This document shows, piece after piece, positions 8,142 to 20,700 of a stretch of 31,944 nt of DNA (within the stretch, counting starts at the first letter, position 1; each line of letters starts with the position of its first letter). Source of the stretch: Euryarchaeota archaeon UBA125. GTDB lineage: Archaea > Thermoplasmatota > Poseidoniia > Poseidoniales > Thalassarchaeaceae. A program made the translations under genes and the position numbers. The DNA lies in assembly GCA_002502625.1 (NCBI GenBank), contig DAPV01000043.1, forward strand, positions 1 through 31,944, given 5' to 3'. Under the pieces are notes generated by a model, which ran no database searches, was not told where the DNA came from, and saw only the letters and a list, made by a program, of their open reading frames with translations.

Positions 8142-8753
8142 TCAAGCGAGCCTTGGTGGGTTGGTCTGTCCAGTAAAGGACAACAACGGAGTGGCAGCTT
8201 GGGAACCAGGTGAATAAATCACCGTGATACCCATGCTGTCAATCAATTCACCAGTACCTGGGTCAGTCATCAATACATAGATGATATCTCCAGCACCAAA
8301 ACCAGTAGTACAATCACCTGAAGCAGAACAATCAATGTCGTCCTTGAAGGTCACCATAGCATCACTGTTGGTAGGAATACGGCCGTAAAGACCACAATCA
8401 CCAGTAGCATCACCTGATTCGTAACTTGCACAAGATTCGGCACCAACATATTTGTCAGTCATATTGTAATCACGGAATTGTTGTTCTCCGAGCGAGTCTG
8501 TCCATTCCAATTGTACACGTACTGCTTGAGTAGCAAGTTCATTCTGTGCACCGTTTACAGTAATCTTCCATGACCAATCATTAGGGTCATCGGAAGTTAC
8601 GAAGGTGTCAGTCAGTGCTGTTACTCTTGGAGCAGCCTTACCAGAAGTGTCCGCCAAAGATGAAGACCACACATAGAGCGTACCGGATAGTACGACAGTG
8701 ATAGCTACTAGCAGAATTGTTGCAATTACTGGGCTAACAGCCTCTTCATCCAT
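8142..8753 (-). other. Archaeal type IV pilin domain at the C-terminus of the giant protein, possible internal start
   Basis: From the ATG at 8753 the frame reads MDEEAVSPVIATILLVAITV, the hallmark N-terminal helix of archaeal pilins (Pilin_N family). A beta-rich head of about 170 residues follows, with three or four cysteines. Normally this motif sits at the very start of a short protein. Here it is residues 4374-4576 of the giant chain, immediately after a membrane anchor and an acidic EEEEIVEE patch. The bases GAGGAG at 8760-8765 lie six bases before this ATG, a good ribosome site spacing. A separately translated pilin of 203 residues is therefore possible. The purine run also encodes the Glu residues, so it could be coincidental. 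Confidence 0.6.
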
Positions 8754-11700
8754 GGACATCTCCTCTACAATCTCCTCTTCTTCTCGGCGAGCCGAGAATA
8801 GTGTGAATCCTAGGAATAGACCAACTAGTGATACAGCCATGAGTCCAGGTACGAACGATGCAACTGATGCTGCTGGACGTAGACCTACCATCTTAGGTAG
8901 TGCATCGCCCGAATCAGTTGTGGTCACGTTGTTATTGGCCCAGTTCAACTCTTCTAGAGCTGGTCGACGGAAGTTATCAGTCACGTATGCGTCAGTGAAT
9001 GGATCGATTGTCCTCACTTCTGCGAATGCTGCAACCTCATCAGTTGCTGTATTCATTGTGATGTAACCCTGAACAAGAACGCTCTCGCCAACACCTGGAA
9101 CTTCTCCCTTCTCCCACTCCAGTGTTACCTGATGTTGGATACCCGGGTTATCGTTTGCAGTGAAACGAATCTGAAGATCGTGGCCATAATTGTACAGTGT
9201 CGGATCATCTCCATCATTGGTCACCATTACCTTGTATGGCACACGAGTACCAGGTAGAACAGCATCGACATTCACGAAGTCGAAGTAAGTCTGTCCTTCA
9301 ACAGGTTCGAAGTGGTAATCCGGACGAGCCTCTTCTACGTTGTTTACACGTATGTTGAGGGTCACTCGGTCTGACCTCTGATCGTAAGTATCGTAACCGG
9401 CCTGACTATAGTTGATGTAACTAGGTGCTTCTGCAGTGTCATTCAACCAAAGGGAAACAGTGCAGTAGTAACCGCTTGCTGGAACCATCTGGTGAATTCC
9501 TCCATCACGAACTCCATCTCCGTCAGCATCCTGTAGGAAGTCAATCTCACTGGTTGGTGCTGTTGTGGTAGCATCCGGAATCAGTGTAATTGACATATCC
9601 TCAGTATCCTGGTCGAAAGCGATAGTGAAGTAATGATCATAGTCACACATTGAAGTCTTAGCTACTTCCCACTGGTAATCAGACTGTTGATGGTCAATAT
9701 CGGACATCATGTTAGCCAGATTGAACGTGAGGTTATCGACATCAGTGTCATCCTCAGTTAGTTCGAAGTACCAATCATTCTCATCACCCTGATACAGAAT
9801 ATCTCCGTTAGCAACCTCGATTACGGCGCCAGCTGAGGCATCGAAGTTCGGGATTACTGGAGCATCGTTAATCGGGTTAACAATGAACGTGATTGACTCG
9901 TTGTCAGCACTGTCCACTCCATCACTTAGACCGAAGACAATCGTACAAGAACCACCGTTCTCGTTCGTTGCATTCTCTGTCAATAGTAAGTCAGTGGTAC
10001 TAGCCATCTCAACAGTAAACGGAATACATTCACCCTCATTAGCACTCCAGACATATGTCTGAGGAACAGGATATGGGTTGTTATCCGTCTGCTCATTCTC
10101 GTTAGCCATATCAAGGATGTAACTACCAGAGACGTTGTACACGCTACCTAGAGAACGAGGGATTGTGAAACCTGTGGCTCCATCTACCGCTTGCTCATCT
10201 CGGATGTTGAAACTCTCTGCAGATCCTCCATCGTAAACCATCAGAACACAGTCAGTACGTGCAGAATTACACATCACTGGCTTGTCGTTCACGTTGGTAA
10301 CGTTCCAATGGAAGGTCTGAGTAGAATTCAGACCGTCGCTGTCAGTTACTGTGGCCTTCAAGCGATGACCGCCGAACTGGTCCTGTAGAGTTGTGACATC
10401 TAGACTGTGGCCATTCAGTGCATATGAGTACGGTGTAATGTACGTATGCGTGTTAGCAGCAGAATCAACAACTTCCCATGTTAGGGTAGATGCTTGATCC
10501 TGATAGTCTGCAGCCAAATCAGTCATACTAATCGTTGTTAGCCCAGTATCTTCGTCAACAGTGACGTCAACGAGGTTCTGAATCACAGGCTTAGCACGTA
10601 GGATATCAATCTCAACTTCCTGGTTTGTGCTCATCATAACATTGGTCTCAGTTCCCCAATCCCAGTAGTCATTGTCAGCATCTCGAACCTTTACGATGAT
10701 ATCGTAAGGACGAGCAGGTGTTGGAGTTGTTGTACCTGCGTATGTTCTGTAGATAAGCAAGAAGTCATCTAATGCTCCATCAGGTAGGTCAACACCACCG
10801 AGATCGAAGTTACCGAAATCGTAGAATGACGCTGCTGTTGTTAGGCCAGTTACACCGGTCTGTGGAGGGAATACAGCAAGCACAGATCCAGAATTTTCAT
10901 CCTGTACCATTGCTAACCATCGAACATCCTCAGTTGGTGAACCAATACATGACCATGGAATAGCGAACTCAGAATTCAAACTCCATGTGGATGTTACTCC
11001 AGGGTATCCGAATCCAACATGAGATGTAATTCCAGTACATGCCGCAGTAACATCAACCCAGTTTCCAGTTGGCGTAACACGCTTCAAGCCCCAACTTGTT
11101 GCGTCTTCAGCATATAGCATGAAGTCAGCCTGGAAAGGCAGGTTGTGACTGACGTACCAGTTGTCTCCAACGCTACTTCCACCAGCTACAGTATCAAGGT
11201 AAACCATACCATCAGATACAGTGAATGATACTCCAGTTAGTCCGATGTATACATTGGATGAATCCCATGTTACTCTCATTCCACCACCGCTAGATGTGTT
11301 CTCAGCGACCACACCTGGCATCATATCGTCTGCAATGTTAGTTTCAGCAGTATACTCTCCAACCCAATCTGTCAAGTCACCATCTGTTACGATGGTAGCA
11401 CCAGCACGAGTGCGCCATGAAGGGCTCACGTACTCAGCTCTTGAATGAGCAATCAGTGGTAATCCCAAAGAGGTATAATCCTCAGTAGAACGAATCACTA
11501 GACCAACATCAGTCGCAGCTGAACCCATATGAGTTACGTCAAGATCCAACAGGTTACCTTCGTGGATAATTGAGGAAGTTGTTAGAGTCAATTTACTTGA
11601 ATCTAGAACTCCATTTCCAACGCTAGTGATTGTACTGAATGGACCTGCATTAATCTGAGTACCAGTGTTAGGCCACGTCATATTCTCGATAGAACCAGTT

Positions 11701-14700
11701 GCAGCATTGAGTGTCTTCAGAGTTGTGTCTGAAGCACTTGTACCACCATTCCAGCGGAATAACTTGTGTCCATCTGCTAGAACACCAGTTCCACCATCAG
11801 TTGACAAATCAGTGATGTCAAGGACAGTGGTTCCACCAGTGCTAACTGCATCAACTGCGACACCAGTAGTGTCGTCAACTTCTATAGAAGCACCATTGAT
11901 GGTAACGTCCACATCTTCTGCTTGGATACCTTTACTGTCAGCCACGATTAGAGCACCGGAACCTGAACGAGCTTGAGGAGTTCCACCGAGGTACAACTCT
12001 CCGCCGCTCATATCTATTCCAATTCCGAATCCACTAACGGAGGTGTTTGACAATGAAACATCATCACCGGTACCTGCAACGTTAATTCCAACAGATGCAA
12101 GTGAAGGTCCAGTGGAAGACGAAACCACTACTGTTCCATACATGTTAGGATGGTTGCTACAATGATAGTTGTAAGTTCCAGCCTGAGTGAATGTATAAGC
12201 GAAGTACGTTCCGTTATTCATCAAACCACTATCCCACAAAGGTGTTCCAGTGGTGTTCTCTGTTGTAGAATGCTGATAGAATGTAGGATCAGAATTGTAC
12301 TCAACCGCGTGCCATCGAACAGTGTCACCTAGATTGATGCTAATGTTCTGAGGAGTGAAAACAGATGCTCTGATATCTACTCCATGTACGCGAGGTGCAG
12401 CTCCACCAAGACTGGTGAATGAACTTCCATCATCAATGACAGTACATCCGTCTACTACGAGACCGTTCGAGATTACCTCGATATCATTACCACTCATTGT
12501 AATTTCAGATTGAGTACCACAGTTTGACAATTGGATACCCATTGCACTAGTTGGTACACGACCAGATGTGAATTCGACAGTGTTGTCATCAATTTCCACG
12601 TCATTTGCTCCCAATACATTGTAGACTGAAATTCCACCATCTGCATCGATTAGTGTGTTACCAGAAATGGTTCCCCAACCTGATTGTGTGTATACACCTG
12701 GGTAAGATGCATCTCCAATACCGCGGAAGGTGTTTCCTGTAACATCCCACTGAATACCGTTTCGAGAGTAGAATCCAATATCAGCCTTGATATCGTTATC
12801 TATCACGTCGATAGAGTTCGTGGTTTGGTCCTGAATATACACACCGTATGAAGGATTAGTACTACCTGTCAAAGTGTTACCTTCGAAGATAATATCATCC
12901 GACTTAGTGTTCAAGTACATCCATAATCCCATTGAACCGGTATCAGTAAAGACGTTATCTCGAACAACTAGATCGTCAGTTCCCTGACCACTGTAGTACG
13001 TACTGAACGCATAGTAGTTGTAAGGAACCATTACACCTGCATCGCAATCGAAGAACTTGTTGTTCTCAATTAATGCGTTTGAAATACCTGCTGTTACAAT
13101 ACAAATCTGACGGTAGTAGAAACTACTGGTCTTCTCAGGAGGTGTGTAATGAGCTGCAGTACTGTTCGTCAGAGTAAACTCTGCTGGAGCACCGTAGTAA
13201 CCACGTCCTGAACCCATGGATGCAATACCCACAAGTTCTGAGTTGTTAACATTCCAAGCACCATAGTTAGATGTCCCAGAATATCCAAGATAGAATCCAC
13301 CAGGGTTATCATTTCCTACTGCACCTATTCCAACCACAACGGTATTATCCATGTTGATCTGTTGGGTGTAAGGATACTGAACTCGTATCGACGCAAGGTT
13401 ATCAGTATTGTAACCTGTTGTGAAGATAATTGAGTTGTTGAAGTACGTCTGTGACCCTGCAGCCATGTAGTTGAACGAGTTATCCATCAAGATTGCCTTG
13501 TTGTTATGCTCGCCACTCATTGCATAGTAAGCGTCGTATTGTACAAGACCGCTGGACAAAGTAGATGTTCCACTATATCCTACACCGCTGCTACACTGGG
13601 CTAAACCATAATTTCCATTGTATCGATAACAAACATGGGCATCAATTGAATCAGCCATGTCAACGGTATCAGAGTTTCCTGGAGAATCTGTTAGAGTAAC
13701 ACTCTCAAGAGCATAACGGAACTCAGTATTGGCTCCAGTCGCATGTCGATATACAGATGCTACTCTCATTCCAGCAAGGTTGAAGTTATTCGTCCCACTT
13801 GCATCAATGGTGTATGTGTTAAACTCAAGGTTATCCACTAGACCAGATCCATCAGATTTACCTTCATCAACAGCTCGACCATCAGCATCTATCAACTTCA
13901 TTCTAGCACTCGATACTGCTGAAGAATCAGCCTCTAGAGTCACGTCATAGAAACGAGCACGAGTAAACACACCGCCTCCATTGACCAATACTCCCGAACC
14001 TGTTCCAATATCTCCTTCGACAAAGGTCACTGAACCATCGTCAATAGTCATATCATTGGTATTTGTCTCAAGGGTAGTATCAACCATTCTAACGTTTCCA
14101 CCACCATCGTGCTCCAACCCTGTTGCTGAATTCTTGATTGTTAATCCATTGAATGTCCAATCTGTATTAGATGTGGAAGTCACATGGATTCCAGAAGAAC
14201 CTGATGCATTGATTTCACCAGAGAAAGAGAGACCTAGGTCACCAGTTAGAACAAGAGCACTCTGACTCTGATTGCTAAAGTCAGCGTTTGTTAGAGACAT
14301 CTTTCCAGAAGCAGAGGAAGTCATTCTAGCACCATAGCGTCCATCTGTGACACTAATGTCATCGAATACGATATTACTAGATCCATCTACCAATATACCT
14401 TCATTAGAAGGATCCACTATTGTTAATGCATCATATGAACCTGCAGCATTTGCACCACTAATCTTTACACCAGTATCACTACCAGTAATCTGACCATTGG
14501 TTAGACTTGCTACACCGAATTCACGTTGCCAGTCGCCCATTGAGGTAACTGTAGAACCGCCTCGAGTTACGAAATCTATTCTGTCTTGGAAGTAGTTGTT
14601 TCTGTTATGGTAAACATCCATCTTCAGAACAACTTCAGTGTATGCATCACCAGGTGTGCTGATTGGAGGGAATTCAATCTTCCATCCAGATGGGTTAGGG

Positions 14701-17700
14701 GTACCGAAGCGGTACGCGTAATCCATACAGACACCGTAGTATCCCCACATTCCACCAGAACCACCAGCTAGTTGCTCAGGAGATCGAGGATATGCTGACT
14801 GATAGATACTCGGCCAGTACCCTGCCCAGAAGTGGTAAGGGTAGTAATTCGTGTTCGTAGTCAGACCAGGAGTCTCAGTCATCCTGAAACCAAAGTTCAG
14901 AGGAGGACCTGTTCCATTGGAAGCCAACTGGCTTGGACCTTGGCTCAACATGTATCCATAGTATGCGTATTGATACGAACCACCTGGATTGTACTGGTAA
15001 CCATATGCGTTACAGTCCCATACAGGAGGCTCTGGAAGACTTGTGTCTGAATCGGTGTTCATAGCCATGCTATGCCCATAATCGATTAACTGTAGACCGT
15101 TGCCATCGCCAGTATCTGCATAAATTCTCATTCTATCGTAAATCATGTAATAATGGGACGAGTAGTAATTGTACGGGTGAGCATTTCCACCAGCATATAC
15201 TGAATTGAATGCCATCTGAACAACACTATCTTCCTTAGCGAAGTTTGTGATGTCGATTTCATGAGTCTGCCATCCAGATTGACCCTGTAGAAGAGGAGAT
15301 CTGTAGATGGTTGGCAATGCCATACCACCATAGTTCTCTACACCAACATCATTGTTTGACAAAGTAAAGTCATTCACAGTTGGAGCACCATTTCTGATTA
15401 CCATACCAGTAGCTGCATTCTCGATTGTAATGTCATCAAGAGTAGACGCAGAAGTCTGCTCTAGGTGAACACCTACACCAGTTTGTTGATTATTGCTGAC
15501 CTTGGAGTCATCCATAACCAACTTACCACCATTGACCTTGATTGTGGCCATGGAAGGACTTGTAGCATAGGAACCAACAGCGTAAGAACCATTTAACATC
15601 GTTAATGTAGCACCGGAACCAAGTAAAAGACCACTGTTAGAAGTAGTGTCTTGATGCATGTCTCGGATGTAAGAATGGTCCATAGAAAGTTCGCCACCCT
15701 CAATGTTCATGCGCCATCCATACAAACTAGTTACACTCTTGATGTATCCGTCTACACCTCCAGATGCGACACCACCAGTTAGGTGAATATTCGCACCATT
15801 TCTCAGAGTGATAGTTGGGCTGTTAGTAGCCGATGAGTTCACGCTGAACTTGGTACCATTAAGATGTAAATCGCAACCATCCAAGACTAAGTCAGTAGAC
15901 AATGTGATGATCTGTAATGTGTATGTGTAGAACCCATTAGTCATTGATGCTGAATCGTTGGTAGATAACCATGAACAATCCTTTGCGGCACCATTCCAAT
16001 CCATAGGATATGCTTCCAACTGGAAGTCTGCACGATCACCAATAGTCAACGGCAGGTCATGACCTGCAGTGTTGTAATTGCTTGTGTACCAGATATCGGA
16101 CGGAGATGTTGAGTTCTGTCCTGCTCCACCACCAATATTGAAAGAGTGATCTGTGTAGGTGTTTGTCTCTACTGTACCCGATGTGGAGTATCCCAATCGA
16201 GTTGTGATGAGCCAAGCTTCTGTTAGACCACTACCATTGGTAGATGCACTTCCAACAACTGCAACATCAGTAACAGTACAGGAACCTGAATTTGTTGCAT
16301 CAGGACATGTACCACTTGTTTCAACAGTTGTCGTGGTTACTCTGTGATCTGCAACATATGTTGGGACCTGATTGATTATACGGTATACTCCAACTGTTGC
16401 CATACCTCCAACAAATGCTTCTCCGTTTGGATGGAGAACATCCACAGGACAGGTTGTCAATGAGTATGCTGAAGACGAGGTTACGCACTCTGTGGTACCG
16501 TATGTGATACCAATCATTCGTGCAGAACCGTCTAGACCAGCAGAACCAATGTTAGCGAAGTCAGAATCAATAGTACCATCTGCTAATGTTAGTCTTGAGT
16601 TTTGAGCATATGATGCGCCTATCGTCGAACTGCTTCCTGTGTAATCCATATCGAATGAACTAACAGTTACAGTGTTCGAAGAAGACGAAGATGCACAATT
16701 CGAGATAATAGCAGTGTTATCTGTGTCAATAGAAACATCAGATGCAACAACATCCCATCCACATCCTACAACACGCATGTGAGCGCCTTCGAAATCAGTC
16801 ACGGAAACAGTACCAGAATCCGGTGAATTGCCCGCTAGGTACAATCCTGGACCACTGCCTGTTGTTGTGAAAGATACGTCATTAATAGAATCCGGACGAG
16901 TCCTTTCCAAGTATAGCTGGCTGTCAGAAGAACTAGAACCACTCATGCTGATGCTTTCAAAGACTGCATCTTCACCAGTTGCACCAGTTACTGATGCGGA
17001 AGGACCTGCAGGAATTACAGAAATGAATCCTTCCATTCCAGTTCCAGAAATCTCTTCCATATGGACAGAATCAGTTGCCTGAGTATACACACCTCTGTAG
17101 TATCCTTCAACAGTTAAGCCGTATCCATAGAACGTAGATCCAGATGTTGAATCTGCGTCATGATAGATACCACCATCTGGACTCCAACTTGAAGTCGGAC
17201 GTCCAGCATCTCCTGTTAGATCAGGGATTGTCAAAGATACGTTACTGAGCCAAACTTCATCGTAATCGACACTAATTCCGTTAGAACGTGAATCAGTGAT
17301 TGTAACATTCTCCATAATCAGTGAACCACCGTTTGAACCAGGATAATTGACGACAGCGCCGCCCCAATCATTCCAGTTGGTGTTACATTCGTCCATTGTT
17401 CCGAAACGGAGTTCGACAATTGCATCCTCTGGGAAGTCCATACAAGCATCTGCTGCATTAGTGATAGCGAAGTTCTCCATGTTGAAACTTGTACCTTGAC
17501 CGCTGCCGTGGCTGATCGCCTTGTCGACATTAGTGAAGGTCATATCTTCCATTACGAAATCGCCCACGTTACCGTTGTGACGAGGAGTAGAGCCCCATGC
17601 ACTACCTGCACTAATTGCAATAGACATGTTCTCGAAGTTCGTATGATAGAACTCGTGACGATCATCAGTTCCACCGGATGTTGTACATCCGTTGGTGAAT

Positions 17701-20700
17701 GCCATGCCAAGAGCCTTTGCACCATTGTCATTCTTGTTCATATCAGTGATATTCACAGGAAGGTCTTCAGTACCATTCACGATGAGTTTGTTACAAGCTC
17801 CATTGAACAGAATTCCTTTGCCTTCAGCGATCTCAACAGTAACACCTGACTCAATCGTTAGGTCCGCATTTACTGTGATGTAATCACCGCTTGACGGAGT
17901 AACTCGAATCGGGCTCATCTCAAGATCCCAAATGGTTGGAGTATTGATGTCTGCTGAGACGTCAGTACCTGCACCATTGAATGGAATGGTCTTCGTTCTG
18001 ATAGAACACTCGTTGTTATTGTTGTAGTAACAATAGTACGATGCGTAGTATCCCCACCATGGTGCCAAATCTACATTGTTCACGTAAGAACTAGTAGATG
18101 GGAGACCAGGCATGGTACTGCCCCAGCCATAGTACATCATCTGTGCTGAATTGGTGGAAGAACTTGTAGAGAACTGCATAGCTCCGTGCCTAATTGCATG
18201 GATCTTATCGCTGTTGTTTCCACTGTATGAGTTTCCGAAGTATTCGAAATCGAAGCCAGCCGGTAAGTCGATTGTTGTGCTACACTGATTTCTGTAACTG
18301 CTCCAGTAGCGAGTACAGTAGTAAGTGTATGGTCGACCATTAGATGTTCCAGTGAACTCTTCGTCATAGTTGAAGAGTTCAGTCATTCCAGCAGTAAACG
18401 ATTCGTATGCATGGGAACCACCATCAGTAGCGATACGGTAGTTGTTTGTCCATCGAGATGGAGTATATCCACTCTGATATCCATTTCCACGAGTTAAGAT
18501 AGTTTCACCATCTGCACCGTTAGGAGCTTGGTATCCAACTGTCTCATAATCGTAGTACATGTTACTTCCAGTATCATAATGGAACTCAATCTCGTTAGAT
18601 ACGTCGTATAACTTGACTTGCCAGCTACATGCGTACTGTTGTCCAAAACCACAATTCTGGTCATGCCACTCGATTGTCATAACCTTAGTCGGAGTGACCA
18701 AAGCATAGGAGTAAGCACTACTGTTCACCATGTTTCCTTCATTGTCACGTGCGTGAATAGTGTATTCCACATTGTTTCCACGCTCAGTGCCTGGAATTGT
18801 TGCGGACCAATCACAAGATGATAGCTCACAAGAAGAGAAACCGCCATCAGGAGTCAATGCACGAACAGACCATGAAGACCATCCAGTTCCATTGACAGCA
18901 TCATTTACACGATACTTTAGGAATGGACGATATAGGTCGCCATTCGCATCTGTTCCAGATGTGACATTGATACCCGAAGGTGGATCACCAGCATCGGTCA
19001 TCTCAAACTTGACAGTTCGATCATCATCTGTGTATGAGTCCATTAATCCAGAATGTACTGGAACTGGTGCCCAAATATCAGGTGTTGGACGGATGTTACT
19101 AGCCTTTGCAGTAATGGTGAATCCAGCACTGTTGAAACGAGTATCAGTAGCTCCTACATTGAATCCATTGAACTTGTAACTGGTTGAGTACCATGTAGTA
19201 CAGTAAGCAGGGCTACCACGTACGAAATAGAAGTAACCGTTCGAACCTACGCAAGCCGCATTTCTAGCAGAACTAGAGTAGTAAGGGCTAGTGGTACCAT
19301 TCAGTGGGATTGCTCCAAAAGTTCCAGTGTAATCAGCAGGGATTGGTACACGTACATATCCATCGTCAGTGTTACCTGAAGATAGTCCGGTGTATGATAT
19401 CCCTCCACTGACTGGATCCTCGATGTCAGTTGCTGTTCCTAATCCCAAAACTCCCATCGAAGCTGTGGTAGAATCCCAATAGTACATGAGGTTCATTCCA
19501 GGTCCATCATCAGCAGCGAAAGTCATTCCAGGGACACTAGCAACCTTCGCATTTACGTTACCAGAAGTAGTGTAGGTATTTGCTGCAGTACCGATGTACT
19601 TGCCGTTCCAGGTTAAACCAGATGTCTTGAAACAAGAATTACTTCCGGTCCCACAAGTACTTGTGTCGAGTTCAATCATGTATTCGAGATTGTTCTCCCA
19701 CATTGTAACTTGGTAGGAATAGAACTGTCTTGCCTGGTAATAGAAATAGTTACTTTGACCATCTACCTTAATCTGAGACTTCTTCACACCTGCAGTTGCA
19801 TCTTCGACATCTTGTACGAAGTAATTGTAAGGAGTAATTGCACCAGAGTTAATCGATGCTGGAGTACCTGTTCCACCTGCTGGAGTGGTTCCAGTGTTTC
19901 CACCAGTTGCACCTGTTGTAGATAAATCACGGTATGCCCAGAAATACTGAACATAGTCTCCAAGAGTGACTGCTGGGATTTGTGCCTTGAAGTTACAGGT
20001 AGCACCTGCAACACAAGTTCCAATTCCAGTAGCTGCAACTTGACTGTAAGAACCATTGTTCACGCTGTAGTACAATCGGGGGCCTTGGCTGCTTGTAGTA
20101 TCAATGTCACTACCATCAACTAGACCGATGTAGAATGTTCTAGCATCTTCACGGTAACTGGTTATTCCAGTATATGGAGCAAAGTCTGCTACTGGAGGAG
20201 TAGAATCAGAACCACCGGTGTAAGTGATTGCCATCTTAGGCAATTCACTAGCAGAGTTACAGTAAGAGTATGTGGTATGACCACACCAATACCAGAACGG
20301 TTCATTCTGCGTATTTCTCAGAGCTAGGGTCATGATGTTTCCAGAGGTACCTGCTCCGTTCCCATCAACAGCATCTTGAACATCAGATACACCATTGGTG
20401 TTTAGACTGACAGTTCGAGAGTTCATTCCGTACCAATAGTAACCTGGATCACTAACAGTGGTTGTTGAACTTGATGCTGCGCTGTTTCTGATATATTGAG
20501 CGAGGTAACGTCCTGAACTATACAAATATGAATTTGCATCAATCATGTTAGAACCCTGGCTAGTACCAGACTTCACAACAGTAGCTTGGAAGCGTGCAGA
20601 ACCAGAACGATATCGTCCTACGTGGGAGACGAAATCAGCATCTGTTACTGTTGCTCCAGTTGGTAGAGCATTGGCCATATCGAAACGATACCATGTGTAT

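Noticed and set aside
8742..8820. Frameshift or sequencing fusion between the adhesin and pilin parts
   Set aside because: The frame is continuous with no ambiguous run at the junction. An erased stop codon cannot be excluded without other data, so this is kept as a refutation test rather than a call.
12420..17915. Possible CRISPR or tandem DNA repeat array in the beta-helix region
   Set aside because: Repetition is at the protein fold level only. The DNA shows no regularly spaced identical repeats.
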